A DNA stretch of 54,492 bases from Chlamydoabsidia padenii (taxonomy: Eukaryota > Mucoromycota > Mucoromycetes > Mucorales > Cunninghamellaceae), in the NCBI GenBank assembly GCA_025330725.1, contig JAIWND010000073.1, positions 1-54,492 of the forward strand. Reading direction: 5' to 3'. Each line of letters begins with the position of its first letter. Positions within the stretch are counted from its first letter, which is position 1. Made by a program: the position numbers and the translations under genes. This document shows, piece after piece, positions 35,114 to 47,206 of the stretch. The notes under the pieces are model-generated. The model did no database searches. It worked only from the letters and a program-made list of their open reading frames with translations, and was not told the origin of the DNA.

Positions 35114-35153
35114 TGCGCAAAATTCAGGATAGGCCTTTCTCTTTTATTATCTA

Positions 35154-35310
35154 CTTTGTCTATAAAGTTACTTAATAAGTGTAACTTTGTCTTTTGTGGT
35201 CTTAATTTGATACAAGATCTACTTTATTGGCTTTGCTATTGCCTTTTGTCTTATTCACAGTTACTTTACAAGCGTAACTATTGTCTTATTTGATCTTACT
35301 TTGGTTCAAG
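35154..35310 (+). repeat. two direct copies of a ~68-bp sequence with an internal stem
   Basis: 35154-35222 and 35243-35310 share the words AGTTACTT, GTAACT, TTGTCTT and CAAGATCTAC in order. Each contains a short inverted pair AGTTAC...GTAACT. This is the host-like DNA left of LINE A; its origin is unknown. Confidence 0.55.
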
Positions 35311-35429
35311 ATCTACATCTATTTTTACTTTTAAATTCCGCTCTCCAAATTGGGATTCTCTTTGTCTCTCTCTCTTATTTAATCTAGCTACACACATACA
35401 GGCTGGGTGAATTATCTTGACTCATACTT

Positions 35430-38400
35430 CTTCAACACTATGACGATTAACAATTGTCACCAATTGCCGACATTTAAACGATCTCATGGGGTGATGTCGA
35501 CAATTGATTACATCTATGTGGGGGACTCTTTCAGAAACATGGTACAAGACAGTAACATCTAATGGGTCAAGTCAGACTGGTCCGATCATTCAATTTTGTC
35601 TACTACAATCCAGGTGGGCTTTACCAAATTTGGTCCTGGTCTATGGCGGGCAAATCCAATCTATGTGCATAATCCTGACTTCCAGGCCCAGTTAAATAAT
35701 ATGCTCGATGACTTTATACGAAATATCCCTGCGGATGCGTCTCCTCAAACACTATGGGATGATTTGAAGCGGAAGATATCTCGATTGGTGAAGAATTTTG
35801 GCATGGCATATGTACCTTGGCGGATCAAGACTTTGAAATCATTACAACGACGCCGGAATCGATTCTTACGAAGTAAACCATCATATGCACTACTGTCTAC
35901 TGTCTTACCTTCAATAGACAACATGATCGGGCAACTTCAACAAGAGGTGACTACAATAGCAGCAATAAAATCAGGCATCACTTGGCGGGAACACAGCGAG
36001 CGATCGGCGGGTTATCTGAAGCGTATTCACCAACAGCGACAGGGACAACAATATCTCGCAGCTTTGGCGAAAGACAACTCTCAGGATCAACCATATTATG
36101 GCGCGGCAGAAAAAGAATCTATTGCTCATGATTTCTACCAGAAGCTCTATTCAACTTCTCCGGTAGCAACATCCATGATCGACGATTATCTAGCATCAAC
36201 TCGTTTTACTCAAACCGTATCAACAACTGATGGTCAAACTTTAATGGAACCCATCGACATCGAGGATCTGCAAACTCAAGCTAATCGGATGACTAAAAGC
36301 AGCAGTCCCGGTGAAGATGATCTAGGTTATCCTTACTGGTCTCTGGTCTTTCAACACAAAGCGGCTCATTCTTTGATCGGTCAAGTATATAATCAAGCTC
36401 TACAAGAAGGTCTTTTCCCCAGGTGAAGTATATAGGGTAGGGAAGAACACAAAAATAAACGAGAACTGTTATTACCCTTTATTTTTATGTTGTTTAAAGA
36501 ATGAATAATAAAAAAAAGTGATGAACATAATAGAGGAGACAAACTACTGCTGCTTATATAGGCGTTGATAAATTTCTAACTGGCTAACACGGCACCAATG
36601 GAAAGATGCATAGATCCCATAGATCTGACTGCTGTTCCTCTTCGTTGAAGGAAAACTTTTTAATTGGTAAAAGATTGTACCAAAGATCTTAATTGTGAAG
36701 AAGAAAAGAAGAAGTAGTATTTAATAGGTTTGGTTTCATATCATCGATTACTAAACGCGATCGTACCTTGAAATGTCTCCTGACTCCTTTTTTTCTGGGA
36801 GCGGAAGTTAAATCATCATTACTCATGCTACCTTAAGTATGTGAGACTTTATTTGAGGGTCAGATTCTTTATTTCTAGTCGTCAAGTTTCATAGAAGCTA
36901 ATTTCGCAGTTGGGTAGTAATGCCTGATACGACACCAGGTCGTGGCAAGAAATCCGAGTCCGATTGCTTCCGAAGAAAGGGCAACTGGCTACTCTAAAGA
37001 ATTGGCGACCTATATTTCTGATCAACTGTGATGCAAAAATCTTCACCAGAATCATCACCAAACGACTGGCTCCGATACTTAACAAATTGATACGTCCGCA
37101 TCAGACAGGATTCTTACCGGGGCGTTTTATTGCAGAAAATGGTCTTGCTTTACAACTTATCATGGAACAAGCTCAGATGCAACAAAGAACTGGCATTGGA
37201 CTTATTCTCGACCAAGAAAAAGCCTACGACCGGGTCCACCCTGAATATTTAACAAGAACTCTGGCGGCAATGGGCTTTCCGATCTCCTTTGTACATACAA
37301 TCAAGGCTCTCTTCTTCGACAACAAGGTACAAATCAACATCAACGGGAACTTCACGTCAAGCATTATACAACAACGGGGCTTAAGGCAGGGGGATCCTTT
37401 GTCTCCTCTTTTGTTTAATGTGGCACTCGAACCGTTTCTGTTATCTGTCACACAAGATCAAGACTTCCAGGGATATCAATTCTCGGCGACTAACACGGCT
37501 CTTAAATGCATGGCCTACGCTGATGATGTATGCGTCTTTCTCTCATCTCAGGACGACTTTACTAGGCTTCAACATCATATCAAGGAATACACCAAAGTGT
37601 CTAACGCTCAATTCAATCAGCACAAGACCGAAGCTTTTGCCCTTAATGGACGACGACAAGATGAATGGCTGGAACTTTTACAAGCGAACTCAACCACTCA
37701 ATACCATCATCGGTTATCACCATCGGCTTTTCGATATCTAGGTTTCCACATGTGCTATACACCTCAACAACGTCAATTAGTCCTTCAACACCTGTTGACA
37801 ACGGTAAAACAGCAAATCAACATGTACTCACAAAGGCACCTCTCTATCAAAGGGCGGACGACAATTATGAATAGCCTGATCATGTCTAAAATTTGGTATA
37901 CTCTTCGGGTATTGGTGGCACCGGTGTCTTTCTTCAAGTCTTTATCCAAAATGATGGCAGATTTTGTCGGGGCTGGCAAATTCCCTCGGTTCTCTTTAAC
38001 TCAAATGTGTCAACCGATGGCTAATGGTGGTCTTGGTCTCTTACATCCTTCTACTCAGCAATAAACGATGCAACTTTGTTGGATTCATCATTTACTCTTC
38101 CCTCAACATTGTCACTCCTTCTTGGCACCGATACTGCTTCACCACCTGGCGCTATTTCAGGATGACCTGATGGATCCTCGCCAAGCTCTCTTCTTTCCGG
38201 AAATGCGACAAGGGGTACTATGTGACAGGTCAAAGACGGCACACCTATGGTTCTTGGCTATGGATTCACTCCCAATGACTCTTCCTTTAGCAACTCTCAA
38301 GATAGCTACATGTCTTTCCATCCCTCTTCATCGGTTACTGCTTCTCCCATCAGATTCTTGGTTACTTCGGGGTAAATACAAACGACTTCCAGGCTCATCT

Positions 38401-39155
38401 CTTTTCTTATATGACGAACAACAAGCCAGTTTACGACCAAAGATTCCTTCTGAACTAACTCAACCACGATATCTTCTTCGACAACTGTACCGACAGCTGA
38501 TATCTCCAACCTGCCACCATGGATGTGGAGCTTCATCACAGATCAAACACCACTCACCTCCTCGGATCCTTCACTGGAAACAGCGATTAATGTCCTGGCC
38601 TCTGATCCCATCTGGTCAAATTATTCCATTTTACGATCCTACCAAATAGCCGGTAGTCTTCCGCCGTTCAAACATGCTGTCAAGACCATGAAGTCCTTCT
38701 GGTCGGCGCCAATGCGTCCTCATGCCCGGACGATTTGGTATCGAGTCTTATCTAGCAAGCTTCCTCTCCAACATCTCCTGGCCAAGGCCCATTCTCAAGA
38801 TCCTCATTGTATCCACTGTCACCGACATGAAGATGTCGCTCATTTTGTCTACTATTGTCCTGTCAAACGACGTATCTGGGATACGGTTCTAGCTCGACAC
38901 CTACCTCTCCATCTTATTCAACACCAAGATTATACTGACTTTATCATATATCTTCGGGCTCCTCCCCCTCATCTTCCTTTAGTCAAGGCTTTTACCATCT
39001 TCTCTGAGGTCCTGGTCGGCATTTGGTCAAACCACTGGTCCTACAAACTCCACTCCATTCCTTTCGACGAACATCGGATAGTTAGATCCATTAATACATC
39101 AATTATCTCTCTTTTATCCATGTGGTCTAATGACCCCTCTCGTCCCTTAACTTAG
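35430..39155 (+). pseudogene. LINE A ORF2 (endonuclease end, reverse transcriptase, zf-RVT)
   Basis: The reading frame runs 35596-36426, is cut by the inserted LTR, and resumes at about 36940-38064 in the same frame once the LTR and one copy of its 5-bp duplication are ignored. RT motifs are visible: LKNWRPIFLINCDAKIF, a catalytic-Asp segment GIGLILDQEKAYDRVHPE, RGLRQGDPLSPLLFN and the active site AYADD. A TAA at about 38062-38064 ends that frame; the C-terminal part continues 38068-38649 and then 38523-39155 in another frame, ending with a zinc knuckle CIHCHRHEDVAHFVYYCP. A TAA also lies just before the SDWSDHS block. Not functional. Confidence 0.85.
36424..36934 (-). mobile_element. solo LTR (family 1) inside LINE A
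   Basis: 511 bp with TG...CA ends (read on the - strand it starts TGTCGTATCAGGC and ends ATATACTTCA), flanked by a perfect 5-bp duplication CCAGG at 36419-36423 and 36935-36939. It is an inverted copy of the LTR at 39632-40139, about 95 percent alike by eye. No internal retrotransposon sequence remains, so it arose by LTR-LTR recombination after insertion into the LINE. Confidence 0.93.
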
Positions 39156-39274
39156 ACCTTTTATCTTTACTCTCTCTCATTAGTCTATCTATACTTATTT
39201 GATTCCGAACCCCGTCCCTCAATTGACACGTGGCTCAATTTTTATAAATAAAAATTACCTTTACAAAAAAAAAA

Positions 39275-39631
39275 TCTCTCTTATTTAACTCAAAAAAATC
39301 TTCATGATCGCAACCCGTACGAACCAACAACGGGAAGCACCACCCCTCCAAACGACATCGAAGGAACAATTCCTCTAACTACAACGACTTCTTCAATGCC
39401 CACAATGCGACGACCTCAACACCCTCCAATGGATTCCTACAAGTACAAAGGATCCTAAAGTCACATGCACCAATAAGACTTGCTCCAACAACCCTCCGTC
39501 CTCCATTCAACTCGCTAAAGCGGTCAAATCAGCAAAAAAAAAAACGATTGGCCCACATCGATAGCATCTCAACTACAGGATCAAAAACGGACGTAACAAG
39601 GTCGCAGCCACCTACTCAACAATTAGACGGT
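39275..39631 (+). mobile_element. LINE B: 5' fragment of a LINE C-type element
   Basis: Nearly identical to 44147-44512, the 5' end of LINE C, including the target sequence TCTCTCTTATTTAAC in front of it. Differences include the A-run length (11 here, 18 in LINE C) and a few substitutions. It stops at GACGGT, where the LTR begins, while LINE C continues. Confidence 0.9.
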
Positions 39632-40139
39632 TGTCGTATCAGGCATTACTACCCAACTGTGAAATTAGCTTCTATGAGACTTGACGACTAGAAATAAAGA
39701 ATCTGACCCTCAAATAAAGTCTCACATACCTAAGGTAGCATGAGTAATAATGATTTAACTTCCGCTCCCAGAAAAAAAGGAGTCAGGAGACCTTTCAAGG
39801 TACGATCGCGTTTAGTAATCGATGATATGAAACCAAACCTATTAAATACTACTTCTTCTTTTCTTCTTCACAATTAAGATCTTTGGTACAATCTTTTACC
39901 AATTAAAAAGTTTTCCTTCAACGAAGAGGAACAGCAGTCAGATCTATGGGATCTATGCATCTTTCCATTGGTGTCGTGTTAGCCAGTTAGAAATTTATCA
40001 ACGCCTATATAAGCAGCAGTAGTTTGTCTCCTCTCTTATGTTCGAAACACTTTTTTTATTCATTCTTTAACAACATAAAAATAAAGGGTAATAACAGTTC
40101 TCGTTTATTTTTGTGTTCTTCCCTACCCTACATACTTCA
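39632..40139 (+). mobile_element. LTR of family 1 at a recombination junction
   Basis: 508 bp, TG...CA ends, with a TATATAAG box near 40009. Its left flank is LINE B sequence (ACGGT) and its right flank is gypsy pol sequence (CGCAT). These do not match, so it is neither a simple solo insertion nor the proper 5' LTR of the following pol. The pol also ends in a different LTR. See findings for the recombination model. Confidence 0.9.
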
Positions 40140-43100
40140 CGCATCCAGCTGAACGAAAACTGCAGCTCCCTATCAAGAATGGCAATGATTTGATTATACA
40201 AGGCAGGCGACTGAGCAGTGGCGAGCGGCAGGTGTACAATACGCAGGTGTTTATGGCGGGTCTGGACGAAGGTGCGGGTACTTATGGTGGGCTCTACGAC
40301 GGATAATGATGATGAAGGACATGGTGGAACTCATGGTGATGAACTGGATGGACAACTGTCGGATGATATGAAGGATCTACTAGAAGAATATCAGGACCGG
40401 ATCTTTGTGGAAAATGCGGGATTGGGACGGATCAAGGGCTTCGAACACCACATCAACACGACGACCGAAGTGCCGATTACCAGCAAACCTTACCGTATGA
40501 CTTGGCAAGAGGATCAACACTTGAAAGCGACCTTGGATGAACTGTTGAAGAATGGGATGATCAAACCTTCGGATGGCAAGTGGACGGCGCCTGTACTTTT
40601 TGTGGGGAAAAATCAGGGGAACTGCGGGTGTGTCAAGATTATCGAAGACTTAACAAGATTACAGTGAAGGATACTTACCCTCTCCCTCATGTCGACGATC
40701 TGATCGGTTCGGTTGGTGGATCAAAGGTGTTTTCGACTCTGGATGCAGCAAGCGGGTTCTGGCAGATTCCTATGGCGGCGGATTCGGTGGAGAAGACTGG
40801 CTTTACGACTAAATATGGTACCTTTGTCTTTTTGGCTATGCCTTTTGGATTGACAAGTGCGCCAGCGACCTTCCAACGAACGATGACGACGATCCTACAA
40901 GCTTATATTGGCCACTTTGTGTATGTATTCATTGACTATATCATCATCTTCTCCCGGGACGAACAGCAACACTTGGAACATCTTCGGTTGGTCTTCGACA
41001 AATGCTTGGAATTCAATCTACGGCTGAAAAGGAAGAAATGCAAGTTTGGTCAACACCAGGTAGACTATCTCGGTCATACGCTTACTGCGGATGGAATCCA
41101 GCCCATACCAAGTAATATCAAGAAGGTGGTGGACATGCCGGCTCCGAAAAATGTAAAGGAAGTGCGCTCGTTCCTTGGGCTAACCGGATATTATAGGCGT
41201 TTCGTGGTAGATTATGCTACTCTTGCTGAATCTATGACAAAACTAACGAAGAAAGATCAAGAATTTATTTGGGGTCCCGATCAAGAAGGTTCCTTCCTGC
41301 GCTTCAAGAAGTATCTAACGAATCCTCCTCTCTTGGCGTTTCCTGACAAAGAACAAGTGCAAATATTAACAACGGATGCCTCGGGAAAAGGTGTGGCGGC
41401 GATTCTTTCACAATCTGTCGACGGTAATAAGGATTCGGAAACGGTGATCTCTTATGCTTCACGAACTTTAAAACCCGCGGAAACAAGATATGCGACGACG
41501 CACTTGGAGGCTTTGGCAATCATATGGGGGTACACCATTTTCGACATTACTTGGCTGGACGATCTTTTATCTTGGTGACTGATCATGCTGCTCTGAAATA
41601 CGTTCTCAACAACCTTAAACCTGGAGCCAAGTTGGCAAGATGGGCTGCTGCTTTGATGGAATACGAATTCGAAGTCCGTTATCGGCGTGGTGATCAAAAT
41701 CCTGCTGATGCATTGTCAAGATTGATGGTGGAGGACGACGATGGCTCTTCAGACGTTTTTATAGGCGATTTGGAATGACCTCTGGTCATTTATTGTATGT
41801 ATATCATCGAAAAAAAAGGAGGCGGGCGGCGCTAGCGTGGGTATTTTTTTTCTCTTTCGTTTTGGATTGTGTGAATCTGCACGTCCGCTTTTTTCTTATC
41901 TTTTACACTCTCACTATGGATCTCACTTGGCAACAACCAACAATCGATCTTACCTTCAACTACAACTTTGTGGAATTACAACTTTACAACATGGACATCG
42001 CTATACTAAACTTTCTCAACAACAAGACTTATCCTCTCGGTTGCGACTCTCCCATCAACAAGAAGAAAATCTACAACATCTCTCGACGGTATATGGTCAG
42101 CAACGACAAACTTTACGTCAAGGACAAACGCACGAACTCGATAGGAAACGAAGTATTACATTCACTTAATATAGACGATGTTATTGGTATAGTCCATGCG
42201 GAAGGGCACTTTGGCATCAACAACACGTGGCGAAGACTCCGGCTCCAATATGATGGTCATCAGATGTACGAGAAGGTCCGCGATTATGTGAAAACTTGTG
42301 GTACCTGTCAATTACGATCCCGGCGAAGGAAGATCAAGCAAGAACCAGCTCACCCGATTCCAACTCCTTCAAGACCCTTCTATATGATTGGATGCGATGC
42401 AATTGGTCCCATTACGACGACAAGGAAAGGCAATACTTATATCTTGGTGGTGATCGACTATCTTACCCTTTGGCCTGTGGCTGCTGCTGTGCCTAATATC
42501 AATGAAGCTACTACTGCTGACTTCCTCTTTAGCTGTGTGGTCAAGGATTTTGGTGTGCCCTCCTATATACTAACCGATCGTGGCTCAAACTTTACTTCTC
42601 GATATGTGCATTCCTTTTTGAAGAAGATGGGCTGCCGACATTTGATAACGACTGCGTATCAACCAAGAACGAACGGACTGTGCGAACGTATGAATCAGAC
42701 AATCACTCAAGCGTTGGCCAAGATATCCAGGGACCGTGGGAAACAAGAACGGTGGGACGAATGCCTTGGTGAAGCGGTGATGGCGATCCGAACGATGCCC
42801 AATGATGCTACTCTCTACAGTCCTTCTATGCTGCTGTTTGGTTATGAAATGCGAACTCCTGCTACATGGCCTGCTCCTCGGATGGACTTTGTGGAAGGTG
42901 AAATGCAAGACGTGGTTGAAGAACGTATTCGGGTGATCCAAGATCTTATGGAACGTCAACGCAAAGAAGCTGTGGTAGCATCTATGGAACGGAAGAAAAA
43001 GTGGAAGGCCAAGTATGATCAGGATGTGGAACGACGACGCTTCGAAATCGGTGACCAAGTATTGATGTTGGACAATAATAAGGCGACAAAGCTCGGTGAC

Positions 43101-43343
43101 GTTTGCTCGGTCCTTTTGTGGTGACGAAGGTGAACAACAATGGTACGTACTGGTTGGTTGGCAAGGATCAAAGAAGGCTACAGGGTGCGGTGAATGTCGA
43201 AAAGCTACGACCATGGTATCAGAAGAAGTCTGTTGTCCCGGTGGTGTCCTCTAATAGTGGCCCGCTTGAATTCATGGAAAGGCGGTGGAAATGAAGATTA
43301 CCAATGCTCTCAAGAACGATGGATCCATTTAAGAGGGGGGAAA
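40140..43343 (+). pseudogene. Ty3/gypsy pol, 5'-truncated and frameshifted
   Basis: Domains in order: remnant upstream of RT (from about 40145), RT at about 40430-41080 (TSKPYRMTWQEDQHL, CQDYRRLNKITVKDTYPLP, FSTLDAASGFWQIPM), RNase H about 41330-41700 (LTTDASGKGVAA, FILVTDHAALKYV), HHCC and integrase core about 42190-42900 (HAEGHFGINNTWRR, CGTCQLR, GCDAIGPI, LTDRGSNF, GLCERMNQT), then a C-terminal tail to 43294. Gag, protease and primer-binding site are absent. Frameshifts occur near 40615, 41530, 41775 and 43100. The RT active site reads Phe-Ile-Asp-Tyr where YxDD is expected, so the second catalytic Asp is lost. A purine tract AAGAGGGGGGAAA precedes the 3' LTR. Confidence 0.9.
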
Positions 43344-44116
43344 TGTCACGTGGTGTAGTTAGATGAAATTTTGGATCCATGCCCTTTCGCGCCTTTTTCT
43401 CCTCTTCTGTTACGACAAGATATACCTTTAACAACACAAATACATTCCTCTTCCTACGGTGCAGCTTCCATTACGTTTTGGTACCCAACACTCTCCTCCT
43501 TCCCTAGTTATAGATGATTTAGATATTTTTTACATTTTTTACACCCCGACCGACCTGATTTATAATTTGACAGGCGGCGGATTTTAATAAAAACAAGCTC
43601 TTTTACTTTTTTTTGAGGTACGTTGATAGGACCGCCCTCCTCAAACCCCAATCCCTACGCATTGTTTCGGTGATCTTTTGTGTGTAAAGGTCATATCTTG
43701 GTACTATACGACTGGTACTCTTTTCTTTTATTTGTCTTTTTTTCTCTCTCTCTTTGGTTCGTTAAGCGAATCTAATACCATACGTCTCAATGGAAAGAAT
43801 CGTTCTGTCTTGTAATGGTGTGATACGGTGTTTGTATTGAAACCCCGCATGACAGAACGTTCTTTTTCTTTTTTCTTTTTTTTCTCTTTGTTAAATGACC
43901 GTTCCATTATTACTTTCATGATCATATCATACCATATGAATAGATCATGATGTTTCTCTTTTTATAATCATTTAACTTGTGAGTTTTTGTTCGTACGATC
44001 GGAGACAGACTGACTGTGTCGATCGTCGATCTCTTTTATATTTTAAATCCCGCTCGAGGCATGATGCTTCGGGGCGGGCTTTATCTTTTATTAATTGAAT
44101 TTTGCATGATACGACA
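43344..44116 (+). mobile_element. 3' LTR (family 2) of the gypsy element
   Basis: Begins TGTCACGTGG immediately after the polypurine tract and ends GATACGACA, about 773 bp, TG...CA. It is unrelated to LTR family 1 apart from the terminal word (TGTCGTATC when its end is reversed). Inside are an inverted pair CGTTCTGTC/GACAGAACG (about 43800 and 43851). No matching 5' LTR is in the window. Confidence 0.75.
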
Positions 44117-44427
44117 CGCTCTCCAAATTGGGATTCTCTTTGTCTCTCTCTCTTATTTAACTCAAAAAAATCTTCATGGTCGCAACCCGTACGAACCAAC
44201 AACGGGAAGCACCACCCCTCCAAACGACATCGAAGGAACAATTCCTCTAACTACAACGACTTCTTCAATGCCCACAATGCGACGACCTCAACACCCTCCA
44301 ATGGATTCCTACAAGTACAAAGGATCCTAAAGTCACATGCACCAATAAGACTTGCTCCAACAACCCTCCGTCCCCCCATTCAACTCGCTAAAGCGGTCAA
44401 ATCAGCAAAAAAAAAAAAAAAAAACGA

Positions 44428-45557
44428 TTGGCCCACATCGATAGCATCTCAACTACAGGATCAAAAACGGACGTAACAAGGTCGCAGCCACCTACTCAAC
44501 AATTAGACGGTACAATTCCTCAACAAGCGACATTACACCAAATACCACCAATGCAACAACAGGATCAACTTCAACAACAAGCAGCGCTCCATATTGCTCC
44601 CTATGAACACCACCAAGCCATGCCCCAATTTGCAGTAGATGTCCTCGTCCACCTAGACTCATTACGCTTGGAACAACATCGGCAGCACCAAACCCAACTC
44701 CAATTCGCTAACATTCTTAACGAACTTCAGGCACTGAAAGCCCTTATAGCTGAAAAGGATCACATCATCACCCAACAACAACAGGAACTTCATCAATTAC
44801 GAAACAAAGCCACCACACCTGCGACTCCGACAGTTACACCAGGTCTATTACAATCTCGACATGCACCCCAAGGCGAATGGTCAAACACCCAAAGAGTTCA
44901 ACAACTTCACTCTATCTTAGCAACAGCTCCAACTTCTCGGGCTTACAAGCGACAACAGGCAACTGCCCGACAATTCTCACCAACTTCCAACACATATACA
45001 TTCCTATCAGATCACGACAAAGAATTGGGCAGGTAAGACAAACATTAAAACAATTGAAAATAGATAACAATAGGATCTTGGACGTCTACTACCCGGCAAT
45101 GAACACCACGGCACTTTTGATTCACAACGATTTTGCGGATGATCTCAAAACCCAACTCAACACAGCGGGCATCAAACCACTCGACACTTTTGATCCTCTC
45201 AATCCTCAACACATCAGTGACCCGAAGTACAAGGAACTACCTCTTGACGAACGTTCTACCCTGGCTACAACATTACACCGCCAACGAATGAAAAGAACTC
45301 TTGATTTCATACGAGCACCAGTCAAATATACAGTCGCCAAAAGCTTCGCAGCATCCGGCTGGATCACACAAGAACAACTTCAAGGATATCTTAGCAACAC
45401 CAGCGACGACAACCACGCCAGACACCTCTTCGCCGTGTATGACACCGACACTACCGATAATAACATGGATGATGTACTTCAGAACCTCGACTCACACTCA
45501 GACGACAACAACAATATGGAAACTAGCAACGCCTCATTACCATCTACATCATTATAA
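44428..45557 (+). pseudogene. LINE C ORF1 (Gag-like RNA-binding protein), frameshifted
   Basis: Frame 44428-45036 is very Gln-rich with a probable coiled coil (EKDHIITQQQQELHQLRNK). Around 45025-45050 the coding signal changes frame and continues to 45557 (LKTQLNTAGIKPLDTFDP, LDFIRAPVKYTVAKSFAASG). Upstream, coding-like sequence runs into an A-run of 18 at 44406-44423 that puts it in a third frame. Typical LINE ORF1 function is binding element RNA. The stop is TAA at 45555-45557 and ORF2 starts at 45560. Confidence 0.7.
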
Positions 45558-46832
45558 TTATGGATCCAACTACAATATCACTCATAAATATAAACGGCTT
45601 GAACAAACAGGCCATCTCTCCTCTACTAGCATACGCTACTAACTCTTCTCTTCTCCTTCTCACAGAAACGTGGCTTCAATCACCTCAAAAACTCAATACC
45701 AATTGGCAACAATTCCACACCTACGGCATCAAATCACCCGGCTCATACGTTGGCAAAATGGGCATCTCACTACTCATCGACCCATCTTGCCATCACCTCG
45801 TACATCACATCCAACACCTTGACAACACTATGAAGGACTTTGTTCTCTCCTTCACCTTTGCAAACACTCTAATTCATTGCGTTTATCTACCACCATCTCT
45901 ATCACCAATCGATGCTCTCACCATCCTCCACAAATTACCACTTCAACATCGTGCAACAGACAACACCATTATCTGCGGGGACTTCAATGCGAGGATAGAG
46001 CAACTCCTGGGGGATAACCACACCAACATCAGGGGCCGGCTTTTTGAACAATGAATCACCGAACATCATCTACACCCCTGGAATGCAAAACTCACATACG
46101 GCCAACCCACATTCGTCAAACCTGGTGTTTCCAGCATTATCGACTGGTTTGTATCGACACACAACCCTAACAACATCTCTTCACTTCAAATTAGGGAGAA
46201 TCTATCACTTGGGTCTGATCATAAACTCATGCATTTCTCATTCATACCATCTATCGATCCACCACCTCCACAACAGCGACACCTTTGGAAAATGGCCCGA
46301 CTTAATGAAGAACACTACTACGACCTGTATCGAGATGGATTCAGCAAGATAATCAACACACTGGCAACAACGTTGGCTCATCACCATGACCATCATCAAC
46401 CGAGCGACGACCACCAAGCTATGATTGAAAAATGGAAGAGCGACCTCTGCTCCCACATCTATCACGCCTTGGACAACAGTGTGGGCAGACGCCAACAGCA
46501 ATCACCCGATCGACACCATATTTTCTGGATGAACGAGATGACAAAGGCGACGGATCAGCGGGAACACCTCTACACCAAATGGCGGAGGGCATATGGACAT
46601 AACAAAATCAGCTATTGGATCCAACGCACTCGATGGCGGATCACCTTCAAGGATTATACTCGGGAGGACTCATCAACAGCGACACGACCTCCTCTGACCT
46701 CGACAACACCATCACGACCTCAGTAATACCCTCACCATTCACCACTGACGGCGTCCTCTCACATCTTTTGTGTCTACCTCGTAGGAAGGCACCAGGGATC
46801 GACAGTATCACCACTGAAATGTTACTACCACT

Positions 46833-47206
46833 TGTCAGGACCGGCCCCGTCTAGAAGGACGGAGTCGATCCAATCGACGATGTAGAGGAGACGGGGGTTT
46901 GGTGTACGGACATGGTTCTAGGATTTGAAGAGTAATAAGTAAAGAGCAGGTATTTATTGTGTTGTCAGGATACAGATCAACAGAACGGGAAAAGGTGGAC
47001 TACTTATACTAATTGCTTGTTCTATAAAAAGAATACTAATGACTAGGGAGAGCAAGTAATAATAGGGGGTTAGAGTAAGGGGTTAATAATAAGGGGTTAA
47101 TAATAAGGGGTTAAGAATAAGGGGTTAAGAATAAGGAGTTAAGAATAAGGAGAAACATGATCGTGTTGAGAATCTTTTTTAGGTAAGCGAGATTTGGGTC
47201 ATCACA
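46833..47206 (+). mobile_element. solo LTR (family 3) inside LINE C
   Basis: 374 bp, starting TGTCAGGACC and ending GTCATCACA, flanked by a perfect 5-bp duplication CCACT at 46828-46832 and 47207-47211. Removing it and one duplicate restores the RT frame. It contains a short tandem array of AATAAGGGGTTA-type units. Confidence 0.92.
47066..47153 (+). repeat. tandem array of ~15-bp AATAAGG(G/A)GTTA units
   Basis: About six imperfect copies in the 3' third of the family-3 solo LTR. Confidence 0.85.

Larger units (their letters stand above)
31565..35116 (-). mobile_element. Mutator-like element (MULE) with long terminal inverted repeats
   Basis: The left end (about 31568-31730) and right end (about 34949-35113) are inverted copies of each other, roughly 165 bp with a few differences. 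Both begin ATAAGGATTTTACCAGTAGA going inwards and share a G-run/C-run, a TTCTTCCTTTCTTCATCC tract and a start-codon region. Between them lies one transposase gene on the - strand. No convincing target-site duplication was found at the ends. Confidence 0.85.
35383..39274 (+). mobile_element. LINE A: 5'-truncated non-LTR retrotransposon
   Basis: L1-like LINE. It starts inside the endonuclease domain (LPTFKRSHGVMSTIDYIYVG, then SDWSDHSIL) and continues through reverse transcriptase and a C-terminal zinc knuckle to an A-run at 39265-39274. A 14-bp target duplication TCTCTCTTATTTAA flanks it at 35369-35382 and 39275-39288. It is interrupted by a solo LTR at 36424-36934. Confidence 0.9.

Noticed and set aside
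39632..44116. Complete LTR retrotransposon with 39632-40139 as its 5' LTR
   Set aside because: The 3' LTR is unrelated in sequence, gag and the primer-binding site are absent, and the flanking 5-bp sequences differ.
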